NCBI GenBank assembly: GCA_001915575.1
Contig: MNQT01000016.1
Coordinates: forward strand, 1 to 61,918
Reading direction: 5' to 3'
Length of the DNA: 61,918 bases
Source: Bacteroides sp. CAG:1060_57_27
GTDB taxonomy: Bacteria > Bacteroidota > Bacteroidia > Bacteroidales > UBA932
A model generated the notes under the pieces. It did no database searches. It was not told the DNA's origin and was given only the letters and a program-made list of their open reading frames with translations. The translations under genes and the position numbers were made by a program. Each line of letters opens with the position of its first letter. Position 1 is the stretch's first letter. Below are positions 26,716 to 37,500 of this stretch, piece after piece.

Positions 26716-27657
26716 CTAACTGTCCCACTTCTGGGGCCTGTAATTGTCCAAATTCTGGAACCCGTATGTGAGTTCCGCTCCGAATATGATTATCTGCCAG
26801 CTTATGTTCATCCAAATGAGGAACAGGGGAATCGCGGCAATGACTCCGTATGCTATGCTGAGCCTGCCGACGAAAACCTGGGTTTCGAGGTAAAGATACT
26901 GAAAAATAACGAAAACTATAGCGGCGAGCGCTGCCGACTTGACTGCATGGCGGTATCTTACCTTCGTCGCAGGGATGAAGGTGTACATCGCGCTCAGCGT
27001 CAGGACCGATACGGCATAGAGTCCGACGAACGCCAGCAGCCGCGAAAGGAAGTTCAGATCCGCGAGGTCGAGTCCTAACAGGTTGGGGAGCGTGACATGG
27101 TAGGCGATGCCGGCACCGAATATCAGCACTATGAACGGCAGCAGGAACATCACCAGTATGTAGAACCCGAAGCGGGTGTATATCTTGCGCGGAATCTTGC
27201 GTATGTTCCATATGTTGTTGAAGACACGCTCCACCTGGACCATCATCCATATTATCGCCCACAGGAAGAGCAGGGCAGACACAAGCCCGGTGCCTCCGCG
27301 CTCTGCCTCGGCGAGTATTCCCGAAGCCTTCTCGATCATGATCTCGACGAACTCGGGGTTGGCGGGGAATATCTTGTAGAGCACTTCGGTAATCAGGTTG
27401 GAGAGTCCGAGGCCGCCGGTCACCGCGAACATCAGCCCTATCAGGGGCACCAGGGCCAGCATCGCGAAATAGCTCAGTGCCACGCACTGGAAGCCCATGT
27501 GGTTGCGCGTGAAACTGTCCGTGGTAATCCTTATGAGCCGCGTGAGACGGACGAGCCTGGCGTACCATTTCGAGCAGGCCGAGGTGTCTATGCTCCACAG
27601 CCGTTCCGAGAACAGGGCGCCTATGCCCTTGGATATCTTGATCCTGCGCCTTTTCAT
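26716..27657 (-). CDS. YihY/BrkB-family membrane protein
   Basis: 313 residues with about six hydrophobic helices. Family marks include NHMGFQCVALSYFAMLALVP near residue 52, VSALLFLWAIIWMMVQVERV, and RHAVKSAALAAIVFVIFQYL with the end AYGVIAAIPLFLIWMNISWQ. The family was once called RNase BN but is an inner-membrane protein of unknown, possibly transport, function. It begins 3 bases after the ligA stop and precedes the RelA/SpoT gene by 10 bases, so all three share an operon. Confidence 0.9.
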   Translation of the reverse strand: MKRRRIKISKGIGALFSERLWSIDTSACSKWYARLVRLTRLIRITTDSFTRNHMGFQCVALSYFAMLALVPLIGLMFAVTGGLGLSNLITEVLYKIFPANPEFVEIMIEKASGILAEAERGGTGLVSALLFLWAIIWMMVQVERVFNNIWNIRKIPRKIYTRFGFYILVMFLLPFIVLIFGAGIAYHVTLPNLLGLDLADLNFLSRLLAFVGLYAVSVLTLSAMYTFIPATKVRYRHAVKSAALAAIVFVIFQYLYLETQVFVGRLSIAYGVIAAIPLFLIWMNISWQIIIFGAELTYGFQNLDNYRPQKWDS

Positions 27658-27660
27658 GCC

Positions 27661-29748
<2,088 letters not shown>

Positions 29749-29755
29749 TCATTTT

Positions 29756-29787
29756 TTTGTGTTTTACGGCGAGAATGAGTAAATTCG
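29756..29787 (+). promoter_or_regulatory. Promoter for pfk
   Basis: TTTG at 29756-29759, 20 bases, TAAATTCG at 29780-29787, a one-base variant of TAnnTTTG; the start codon is at 29819. Confidence 0.5.
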
Positions 29788-29818
29788 CAAGATTCAAAAA
29801 ATCCATTATTTTACTGCA

Positions 29819-31048
29819 ATGAAAGATTCAATCATCATTCTGTGCGGCGGCGGCCCTGCTCCCGGCATGAACGCCGTGGTATGTTCCGTCGCAAAGACCT
29901 TCCTCAACAACGGCTATAGGGTAATCGGTCTCCACGGAGGCTACAGCGGACTCTTCTCCAAGACTCCCCGCACCGAGGACCTCGACTTCTTCAAGGCCGA
30001 CGCATATTTCAACAGGGGCGGCTGCTACCTCCAGATGAGCCGCTTCAAGCCTACCGACGCAGACTTCGAGGACAACTTCAACCTCGACCTGTTCAGGGAC
30101 AACAACATCAAGCTGCTCGTGACCGTCGGCGGCGACGACACCGCATCTACGGCCAACCGCATCGCCAAGTTCCTCGAGGCCAAGAAGTATCCCATCCGCA
30201 ACATACATGTTCCCAAGACTATCGACGACGACCTTCCCCTGCCCGACAACGCTCCCACCTTCGGCTTCAACTCCGCCAAGGACGAGGGCGCGCACATCGC
30301 GAGGACCATATACGAGGATGCCCGTACTTCCGGCAACTGGCTGCTCATCTCCGCCATGGGCCGCTCGGCAGGACACCTCGCCCTCGGAATAGGCGAGGCT
30401 ACCCACTGCCCGATGACTATCATCCCCGAGATGTTCAACAAGACTGAAATCTCTATCGACAAGATAATAAGGCTCACTCTGTCTGCCATTATCAAGCGTC
30501 AGATCCTCGGCATAGGCTACGGCACCGTGGTGGTTGCCGAGGGCGTGTTCCACGACCTTGCCGCAGACGACATCAAGGCTGCCGGAGTGCATATGACCTA
30601 TGACGAGCACGGACATCCCGAGCTCGGCAAGATCTCCAAGGCCGTCCTCTTCAACGAGCTGCTCGAGAAGGAGATAAAGAAGCTCGGCCTGAAGGTCAAG
30701 ACCCGTCCCGTGGAGATAGGCTACGATGTCCGCTGCCAGGATCCCGTCGCATACGACCTCTCGTACTGCTCCGAGCTCGCCATGGGCGTATATGAGCTCT
30801 ACAGCAGGGGAGAGACAGGATGCATGGTGTACGTGAACGCGTTCGGTGAGGCGAAGCCCCTCTACCTTAAGGACCTGCAGAACGAAGAGGGCAAGATTCC
30901 TCCCCGCAGGGTCGATATCGAAGGCGGTATCGCGAGGAACTACTACTCCCACCTCTGCCACTACATCACTCCTGCGGACTACGAGGCTGCGAAGGCCTAT
31001 GTATCCGATCCGGAGGCATACGACTTCAAGAAGATCCTGGGCTGGTAG
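29819..31048 (+). CDS. Phosphofructokinase, probably pyrophosphate-dependent
   Basis: 409 residues, longer than classic PfkA (about 320). The nucleotide site reads VTVGGDDTAS: the second Asp replaces the Gly of the ATP type GGDGS, the known mark of pyrophosphate use. The catalytic loop is PKTIDDD, with Lys where ATP enzymes have Gly (PGTIDND), again PPi-like, though the usual Asn of TIDND is Asp here. MGRSAGHLALGIG is the fructose-6-phosphate region. It would make reversible fructose-1,6-bisphosphate formation possible and complements the ATP-type PfkA at 41384. PPi specificity is inference from motifs. Confidence 0.9.
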   Translation: MKDSIIILCGGGPAPGMNAVVCSVAKTFLNNGYRVIGLHGGYSGLFSKTPRTEDLDFFKADAYFNRGGCYLQMSRFKPTDADFEDNFNLDLFRDNNIKLLVTVGGDDTASTANRIAKFLEAKKYPIRNIHVPKTIDDDLPLPDNAPTFGFNSAKDEGAHIARTIYEDARTSGNWLLISAMGRSAGHLALGIGEATHCPMTIIPEMFNKTEISIDKIIRLTLSAIIKRQILGIGYGTVVVAEGVFHDLAADDIKAAGVHMTYDEHGHPELGKISKAVLFNELLEKEIKKLGLKVKTRPVEIGYDVRCQDPVAYDLSYCSELAMGVYELYSRGETGCMVYVNAFGEAKPLYLKDLQNEEGKIPPRRVDIEGGIARNYYSHLCHYITPADYEAAKAYVSDPEAYDFKKILGW

Positions 31049-31095
31049 TGATTGCAGGAGCATCCGGGAAGACGGCACGTCTTCCGGCATATATG

Positions 31096-31126
31096 CGGGG
31101 GCCGCACACGCGGCTCCCGTTTCTTT
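31096..31126 (+). terminator. Rho-independent terminator after pfk
   Basis: CGGGGGCCGC / GCGGCTCCCG around ACAC, then TTTCTTT. Confidence 0.7.
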
Positions 31127-31381
31127 GATATCCGGATAATAAAAAAATCATATTTTCCGATGTAGTTAGGAAAATATTTGCTATACATGCATGTTGAAAT
31201 GAAAACGCAAGACAGACCATCCATACCATAAAGGCGTTTTTGTTTCATAAGGCGATATTGTAAGACAAATAATTTAACAACACTAAGACTTTGTTCCAGC
31301 ATTTGGTATCCGCGTAGTGTCTGCGGCCCGTTTTCCGGCGCCGCCCGGCCTTGCGTGCAACAAGTGCATAATTTTTTCCTG
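31127..31381. other. AT-rich noncoding region before the arabinan/xylan cluster
   Basis: No gene is visible. The stretch is AT-rich up to about 31300, then GC-rich. AATATTTG near 31171 is an imperfect -7 box and no clear pair of promoter elements can be given. It presumably holds the promoter of the cluster that begins with the broken GH51 gene. Confidence 0.4.
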
Positions 31382-31861
31382 ATGAAAATAAGATTCCTTC
31401 TGTCGCTTGCAGCGACCGTGGCCGCCGTATCGGCGTATGCCCAGACTACCAATGTTATGAAGCTCCGTGTGAACAGACCCCTGGCACCGGTCCAGCCGAC
31501 CATGTACGGTATCTTCATAGAAGACATCAACTTCGCCGCGGACGGCGGACTTTACGCAGAGCTTGTGAAGAACCGCTCTTTCGAGTTCCCCGACCATCTC
31601 CAAGGATGGCGCGCGGCCGGAAGGTTCGAGCTCAGGGACGATGGCCCGTTCGAACGCAATCCGCATTACCTGAGGCTTTTATATCCAGGGTATCCGCACA
31701 AGTACACCGCTCTCGAGAACGAAGGCTTCTTCGGAATAGGTCTCAAGGAGGGTGCAGACAACCGCCTTGCTGTCGCGGATGCTGCTGCTTCTGGGCGCGC
31801 TTTCGCTATACTCCTGCCAGGATCCATCCAGGGGGACGGGTATCGTCACCATAGATCCTGA
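31382..31861 (+). pseudogene. Truncated GH51 alpha-L-arabinofuranosidase
   Basis: A signal peptide (ends SAYAQ) and about 100 residues of a GH51 N-terminus are clear: MYGIFIEDINFAADGGLYAE, LVKNRSFEFPDHLQGW and FGIGLKEGAD. Family members run to about 500-660 residues, with catalytic Glu residues far downstream. Here, right after KEGAD, at about 31755-31760, the sequence changes into the signal peptide of the next GH43 lipoprotein read in another frame, and the ORF ends at 31861 with nonsense sequence. A deletion thus removed most of GH51 and joined its start to the GH43 gene. No catalytic residue remains. Confidence 0.8.
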
Positions 31862-33338
31862 CGGGGGAGACGGCGGGGACGATGTGCGCATCCCCGACTA
31901 TCCGGACGACTATTCGGAGATAGCCTCCTGGGGAGACAGGGGCAAATGGAACCTCGCGAACGTACACGACCCCAGCGTCGCGTATTACGACGGGTACTAT
32001 TATATGTACTGTACCGATGCCTCGTACGGGAACGAGCATCTCAAGGCCACGAGCGGCGTGCACTTCCAGGGCAGGCGCTCCAAGGATCTCGTGAACTGGA
32101 CCTATGTGCCCGGCCCCATGAACGACGCTCCCGAATGGGTGTCTGACAAACTTGACGAGATACGCTCGGGAATGGGGCTCGACCCCATTCCTGAGGAGTC
32201 GCTGAACTACGGATACTGGGCTCCGGTGGTGCGTACCGTCACCGTGGAGGGGCGCACCGTGCTCAGGATGTACTACTGCATAGTCATTAACAACAGCATC
32301 AAGACCGGTGCATCCGGAGGATTCGACGGCAGCTGGACGGAGAGGGCCTTCATAGGAATGTGCGAGAGTACCGACCCTGCGGACGGAGTCTGGGAGGACA
32401 AGGGCTATGTCGTCTGCTCCTCTTCCGACAAGGGTCCGGACGGCTGGGCACGCAGGAGCGAGTCCTACTGGGAGGATGCCTATTTTTACTACAACGCCAT
32501 AGAACCCAGCTACTATGTCGACGAGAATTCCGGCCGCCACTATCTTGTCTACGGCTCATGGCACAGCGGCTTCGCCCTGCTGGAGCTCGACCCTGTGAGC
32601 GGAAAGCCTCTCGTGGAGCCGGGAGACCCCTGGGCCGACAGCCCCGGGGAGCTTTCGCAGCGCTTCGGGAAACGTATAGCTACCCGTAACGCCGCCTCGC
32701 GCTGGCAGGGGAGCGAGGCTCCGGAACTGATATACAAGGACGGTTACTACTATCTGTTCATGGCCTATGACGCACTCGAAGTGCCATACAACACCCGCGT
32801 GGTGAGGAGTGAAAACATCGAAGGCCCCTATTACGACATCACCGGCCGCGACTGCAGCGCAGGGCAGGGCGACTGGTTCTATGCCTCGCAGGCGCGGCTT
32901 CCTGCCGGCGTGAACGGGAACCAGCACAGCAACGCCTTGATGATGGGGCATGTGCGCCGTCTGGTATGGTGCCCCAGTTCTCCCTCGGAACTTGACGACC
33001 TGTGGCCTGTCGCCCTGCCTGAAAGATATGCGGGCCTTCCCGGCACCAAGGTCACCCGTGATGAGCTCGTAGGCGTCTGGGAGCATATCGACCTCGGCTA
33101 CGATTACGGTGTCCAGCGGAGCTCCGAGGAGCTTTCCCTGAAAGAGGACGGTACTATGGCCGGGGCGCTCGAAGGCAGCTGGAGCTATGACGAGCAGAGC
33201 GGCTACCTTACCCTCGGCGACAGTATAGTGTGTGTGGAGAGGGAGGCGGACTGGGAGGCTTCCCCGCGCCGCAAGACCATAGTCTATGCCGGAATAGGCA
33301 GCGACCCCAGGGTGACCCCCTCTGGGGCAAGAAGGTAA
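31779..33338 (+). CDS. GH43-family arabinanase-like lipoprotein
   Basis: 519 residues from ATG 31779; a GTG at 31752 is in frame but lies at the deletion joint. The lipobox is LYSC. The five-bladed propeller follows: base Asp64 in VHDPSVAYYDGYYYMYCT, a blade with YNAIEPSYYVDENSGRHYLV, and acid Glu313 in GSEAPELIYKDGYYYLFMAY. In the NAIDP motif of related arabinanases the Asp is the pKa modulator; here it is Glu242. A C-terminal beta domain (VGVWEHIDLGYDYGVQRSSE to the end) looks like the add-on seen in arabinan enzymes. It probably trims arabinan at the cell surface. Its native upstream region seems lost. Confidence 0.82.
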   Translation: MLLLLGALSLYSCQDPSRGTGIVTIDPDGGDGGDDVRIPDYPDDYSEIASWGDRGKWNLANVHDPSVAYYDGYYYMYCTDASYGNEHLKATSGVHFQGRRSKDLVNWTYVPGPMNDAPEWVSDKLDEIRSGMGLDPIPEESLNYGYWAPVVRTVTVEGRTVLRMYYCIVINNSIKTGASGGFDGSWTERAFIGMCESTDPADGVWEDKGYVVCSSSDKGPDGWARRSESYWEDAYFYYNAIEPSYYVDENSGRHYLVYGSWHSGFALLELDPVSGKPLVEPGDPWADSPGELSQRFGKRIATRNAASRWQGSEAPELIYKDGYYYLFMAYDALEVPYNTRVVRSENIEGPYYDITGRDCSAGQGDWFYASQARLPAGVNGNQHSNALMMGHVRRLVWCPSSPSELDDLWPVALPERYAGLPGTKVTRDELVGVWEHIDLGYDYGVQRSSEELSLKEDGTMAGALEGSWSYDEQSGYLTLGDSIVCVEREADWEASPRRKTIVYAGIGSDPRVTPSGARR

Positions 33339-33339
33339 G

Positions 33340-34383
33340 ATGAACATGAAAACCGTACTCGGACTGATGCTTTTCGCCGCGGCGCTGCTGCCCGGCGTGA
33401 TCCTCGGGGCTCAGGAGCCCCGTGCGGACGGGTTCGTCTACCCTGACGCCCATGATCCAGTGGCCGCGTACTGCGACGGACGCTATTATGTGATAACCAC
33501 CGGAATGGGCATAATGTCCTCGGACGACCTCGAGCACTGGCGCTTCGAAGGCCGCGTGCTGGAACAGACTCCGCAGTGGGCCCTCGACAAGGGCTTTTCG
33601 GGCATGCCCTGGGCTCCTGACGTGCAGTACTACAACGGACAGTACTATGTCTATTATTCCTATTCGCTCTTCGGCAGGAATGTCTCGGCTATAGGCGTGG
33701 CCACCAACAGGACGCTCGACCCCCGGTCGCCGGAATACCGCTGGACCGACCACGGGATGATAGTCGAGTCCATACCCGGAAGGGACGAATGGAATGCCAT
33801 AGACGCCAATGTCATAGTCGACGAGGACGGTACGGGCTGGCTCTGCTTCGGCTCGCTCTGGAGGGGGATAAAGATGTTCCGCCTCGACGGCTCCCTGCTC
33901 AGGATGGCCGAACCGCAGGAGTGGTATCCGCTCTGCCGCAGGCCGGAGGGTACGGCCAAGGCCGTATCCGGGACGGACGACGGTATAGCGCATGACCCCC
34001 GGGGAAAGGACTTCGACCCCGGCGACGGTGCTGTGGAGGCCCCGTTCATATTCAGGCATGACGGCTGGTATTATCTCTTCGTGTCGTACGACCTCTGCTG
34101 CAGGGGAGAGACCAGCACCTACAAGGTCATGGTGGGAAGGTCCCGGAAGGTTACGGGACCCTACCTCGACAGGGACGGGAAGTCGCTGCTTGAAGGTGCT
34201 GGCACGCTCGTCGTGCAGGGAGACGGGCGCTATTCCGGAGTCGGCCACTATGCGGTGGTGAATTTCGGCGGCAGGGACTATATGTTCATGCACGGCTATG
34301 ACGGAGAGTACGACTACCGTTCGAAGCTGCTCATAAGGGAAATCGTCTGGTCTCCGGACGGCTGGCCCCGGGTAGAGCTGTAG
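33340..34383 (+). CDS. GH43-family arabinanase/arabinofuranosidase
   Basis: 347 residues with a signal peptide ending near ILGAQ. All three GH43 catalytic positions are standard: base Asp39 in YPDAHDPVAAY, pKa-modulating Asp155 in EWNAIDANVIVDEDG, and acid Glu233 in GAVEAPFIFRHDGWYYLFVS. WAPDV near 91-95 is also present. This resembles endo-1,5-alpha-L-arabinanases, hydrolysing the arabinan backbone with inversion. It is one base after the previous gene stop and shares its operon, ended by a terminator at 34415. Confidence 0.88.
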   Translation: MNMKTVLGLMLFAAALLPGVILGAQEPRADGFVYPDAHDPVAAYCDGRYYVITTGMGIMSSDDLEHWRFEGRVLEQTPQWALDKGFSGMPWAPDVQYYNGQYYVYYSYSLFGRNVSAIGVATNRTLDPRSPEYRWTDHGMIVESIPGRDEWNAIDANVIVDEDGTGWLCFGSLWRGIKMFRLDGSLLRMAEPQEWYPLCRRPEGTAKAVSGTDDGIAHDPRGKDFDPGDGAVEAPFIFRHDGWYYLFVSYDLCCRGETSTYKVMVGRSRKVTGPYLDRDGKSLLEGAGTLVVQGDGRYSGVGHYAVVNFGGRDYMFMHGYDGEYDYRSKLLIREIVWSPDGWPRVEL

Positions 34384-34414
34384 GGCTGCCGGATGAGCGA
34401 TGATTGATTTTTGC

Positions 34415-34451
34415 ATGTGCGGAACAAACTTTTGCTCCGCACATTTTTTTT
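34415..34451 (+). terminator. Rho-independent terminator
   Basis: TGTGCGGA / TCCGCACA around a 12-base loop followed by eight T; ends the GH43 genes. Confidence 0.85.
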
Positions 34452-34466
34452 GCAGAGGAAAATCAC

Positions 34467-34474
34467 TATCTTTG
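34467..34474 (+). promoter_or_regulatory. Promoter -7 box for GH3 gene
   Basis: TATCTTTG lies 16 bases behind the terminator T-run and 44 before the ATG. The -33 element is not clear. Confidence 0.5.
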
Positions 34475-34518
34475 AAACTGGCCACAGTGGCTTGAATACA
34501 AACTAATACCCAAATTCT

Positions 34519-37500
34519 ATGCGATTACTGACATTGCTGTACTTGCTGGTCAGCCCGCTCGCGGCTGACGACAGCACACCGATCTACCAGAATCCGAGCT
34601 ATTCCTTCGAGGAGAGGGCCGTGGACCTTGTGTCCCGTCTGACCCTGGAAGAGAAGGAAAGCCTTCTGGGAAACAATATGGCGGCGGTGCCCAGGCTTTC
34701 CGTACGCCAGTACAACCTGTGGAGCGAGGCTCTGCACGGAGTGCTTTCCGGCCCCAATCCCTCTGTAGGGCTCGAGGGTCCCACCTCCTATCCGGGCAGC
34801 GTCGCCCTCGGCTCCAGCTGGGATCCCGACCTGCTCAAGCGGGAGGCATCCGCGATAGCCGACGAGGCCAGGGCGATCTATCAGACAGGCACCAAGGGAC
34901 TTACCTTCTGGTCGCCCGTCGTGGAGCCGGTCCGCGACCCCAGGTGGGGAAGGACGGGCGAGTCGTACGGCGAGGATCCTTTCCTGTCCGCCGTGATGTC
35001 CAGCGCGTTCGTCAGGGGACTGATGGGCGACGACCCCAGGTATCTCAAGGCGGTGCCTACGGCGAAGCACTACTTTGCCAACAACAGTGAGTTCGACCGC
35101 CATGTGAGCAGCTCCGACATGGACAGCCGCGACATGAGGGAGTTCTACCTCTATCCCTACAAGGAACTCATCGAGAACGACGCCCTGCCTTCTATCATGT
35201 CGTCGTACAACGCCGTAAACGGCATCCCGACCTCTGCGGGCACCTTCTATCTCGATACCCTCGCGCGCCGCACATACGGCATGAAGGGCTATGTGACCGG
35301 TGACTGCTCCGCGATCGAGGACATCTACACCGGACACTACTATGTCGAGACTGCCGAGGAGGCAGCGGCTGCCGGTCTCAGGGCCGGAGTCGACAGCGAC
35401 TGCGGAAATGTCTACCAGAGGGCTACGATCGCCGCCTACGAGCAGGGCCTGCTCAGCATGGCCGAGATCGACAGGGCTCTCGTGAACGTGTTCACGATCC
35501 GTATGCGTACGGGCGAGTTCGATCCCGCCCCCATGGTTCCCTATGCCATGTTCCCTCCCGAGACCGTGAACGCCGAGAGGTATCAGGCTCTCGCAATGGA
35601 GGTCGCTACCCGCACTCCGGTGCTCCTCAAGGATGAGACCGTTCCCGGCACTTCTGTCAAGGCCCTTCCCGTGGACCTCTCTACCGTGAAGTCCATAGCC
35701 GTGATAGGTCCCCAGGCAGACGAGGTCGAGCTCGGACCCTACTCCGGCCGTCCCGAGGAGAGCAGCCGCATCTCGCCCTACAAGGGTATAAGCGACTATA
35801 TTGCCGACAAGGGGCTCGACATCGACGTGAAGCTCGCGACCGGCGGCAGCACGAAGAGCAAGAGCAACCTGCTCTATGTGGCATACTTCGAACTTACCAA
35901 GTCTGACGGCAGCACCACCAGGTACGACGCCACCAAGTTCTCGGCCTCGTCCGAGGGTATCACGGTAGGTTCCGGCATGGGCTCCGAGGAGCAGGTGCGT
36001 TCGATTGACGACGGCTCGTGGACCGCATACGAGGGTGTCGATCTCACCGATGTCGACAAGATCACCTTCGGCGTGAACATCCCTACCGAAGGAGGAATCA
36101 TCGAGGCCCGCGTGAATTCCGCAAGCGGCAACCTGCTTTCGACGCTCGAGGCCACCAGGGCTTCCGGCAAGAGGGTAGGCGGCGTATACGGAGCCAGCAC
36201 CCCCATGGAGGCCGATGTGCTCCGTCTCGGACTCAACGGTCCCCAGACCCTCTATCTGGTATATAACGCTCCCCAGGACGAGGAGATCGCTCCCGAGACC
36301 CTCCGCGCTGCCGAGGAGGCCGATGTGGCGTTCGTATTCGTAGGTACCGATGAGAACACCGCCACCGAGGAGGCCGACCGCCTCACCCTCGACCTTCCGG
36401 GCAACCAGGTCGAGCTCATCAAGGCCGTCGCTTCCGTGAATCCCCGCACTATCGTAGTCATGCAGACTCTCGGCTGTGTCGAGGTGGAGGAGTTCAAGGA
36501 CATAGACAATGTCAGCGGTATACTCTGGACCGGATACAACGGACAGGCCCAGGGCGCCGCGATAGCGAAGATACTCTTCGGCGACGTGACTCCGGGCGGA
36601 AAGCTCAATGCCACATGGTACAAGAGCGTGAAGGACCTTCCCCACATCACCGATTATACCCTGCGCGGCGGCGAGGGCAAGAACGGAAGGACGCTGTGGT
36701 ATTTCGACAAGCCCGTATCCTATGAGTTCGGCTACGGCATCTCCTACACCGAGTTCGAATATTCCGACGCCCGCATCAGCAGCAGCGCCATAACTCCCGA
36801 CGACAAGGTTACCGTCAGCGTCGACGTGACCAATGTCGGAGACTATGACGGAGACGAGGTGGTACAGGTCTATGTGTCCACTCCGGAGAGCCCCGCATCG
36901 GCCCAGCGCCCCATAAAGAGGCTCAAGGGCTTCAAGAGGGTTACAATCCCCGTTGGGCAGACCAAGACCGTTGAAATTACGATAGACTGCTCCGACCTCT
37001 GGTTCTGGGATATGGAGGAAGACCGCATCTGCTATGACGGAGGCCGCTACGACTTCGAGATAGGTTCATCGTCCAAGGATATCCGTGCCGTGGTGAGCGC
37101 CGAGATGGACCCCGCGTTCACGCCCGAGCTCAAGGTAGTCGTGGCCGACTGCGGAGCCTCCGTGCTCAGACAGGGCGAGACTGCGAAGACCTCTTTCACA
37201 GCATGCCTCACCGACGATTCGTTCATCGATCCTTCCGAGGCTTCGGTACGCTATGTGAGCAACAATCCCGCCGTGCTGAGCGTGGGCTCTGACGGTGTAG
37301 TCAAGGCCGAGGGCCAGGGTGTCGCCACCGTTACCGTATATGTCGAGTACGAAGGCGTGACGCGCAGCGGCTCCTATGCCGTCAAGGTAATGCCCGACCT
37401 CTCGCTCGCAAGCCTCACCGTAGGCGGCAAGTCCGTCCTCAAGGCCGGCGTCAGCCAGTACTCCGTGCTCGGCAAGGCATCCGCGGCTGCTCCCGAGGTG

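Noticed and set aside
34525..36645. 706-codon open frame on the minus strand opposite the GH3 gene
   Set aside because: Its translation is low-complexity (rich in G, H, V, L) and mirrors GC-biased third positions of the GH3 gene; the GH3 protein has clear catalytic motifs.
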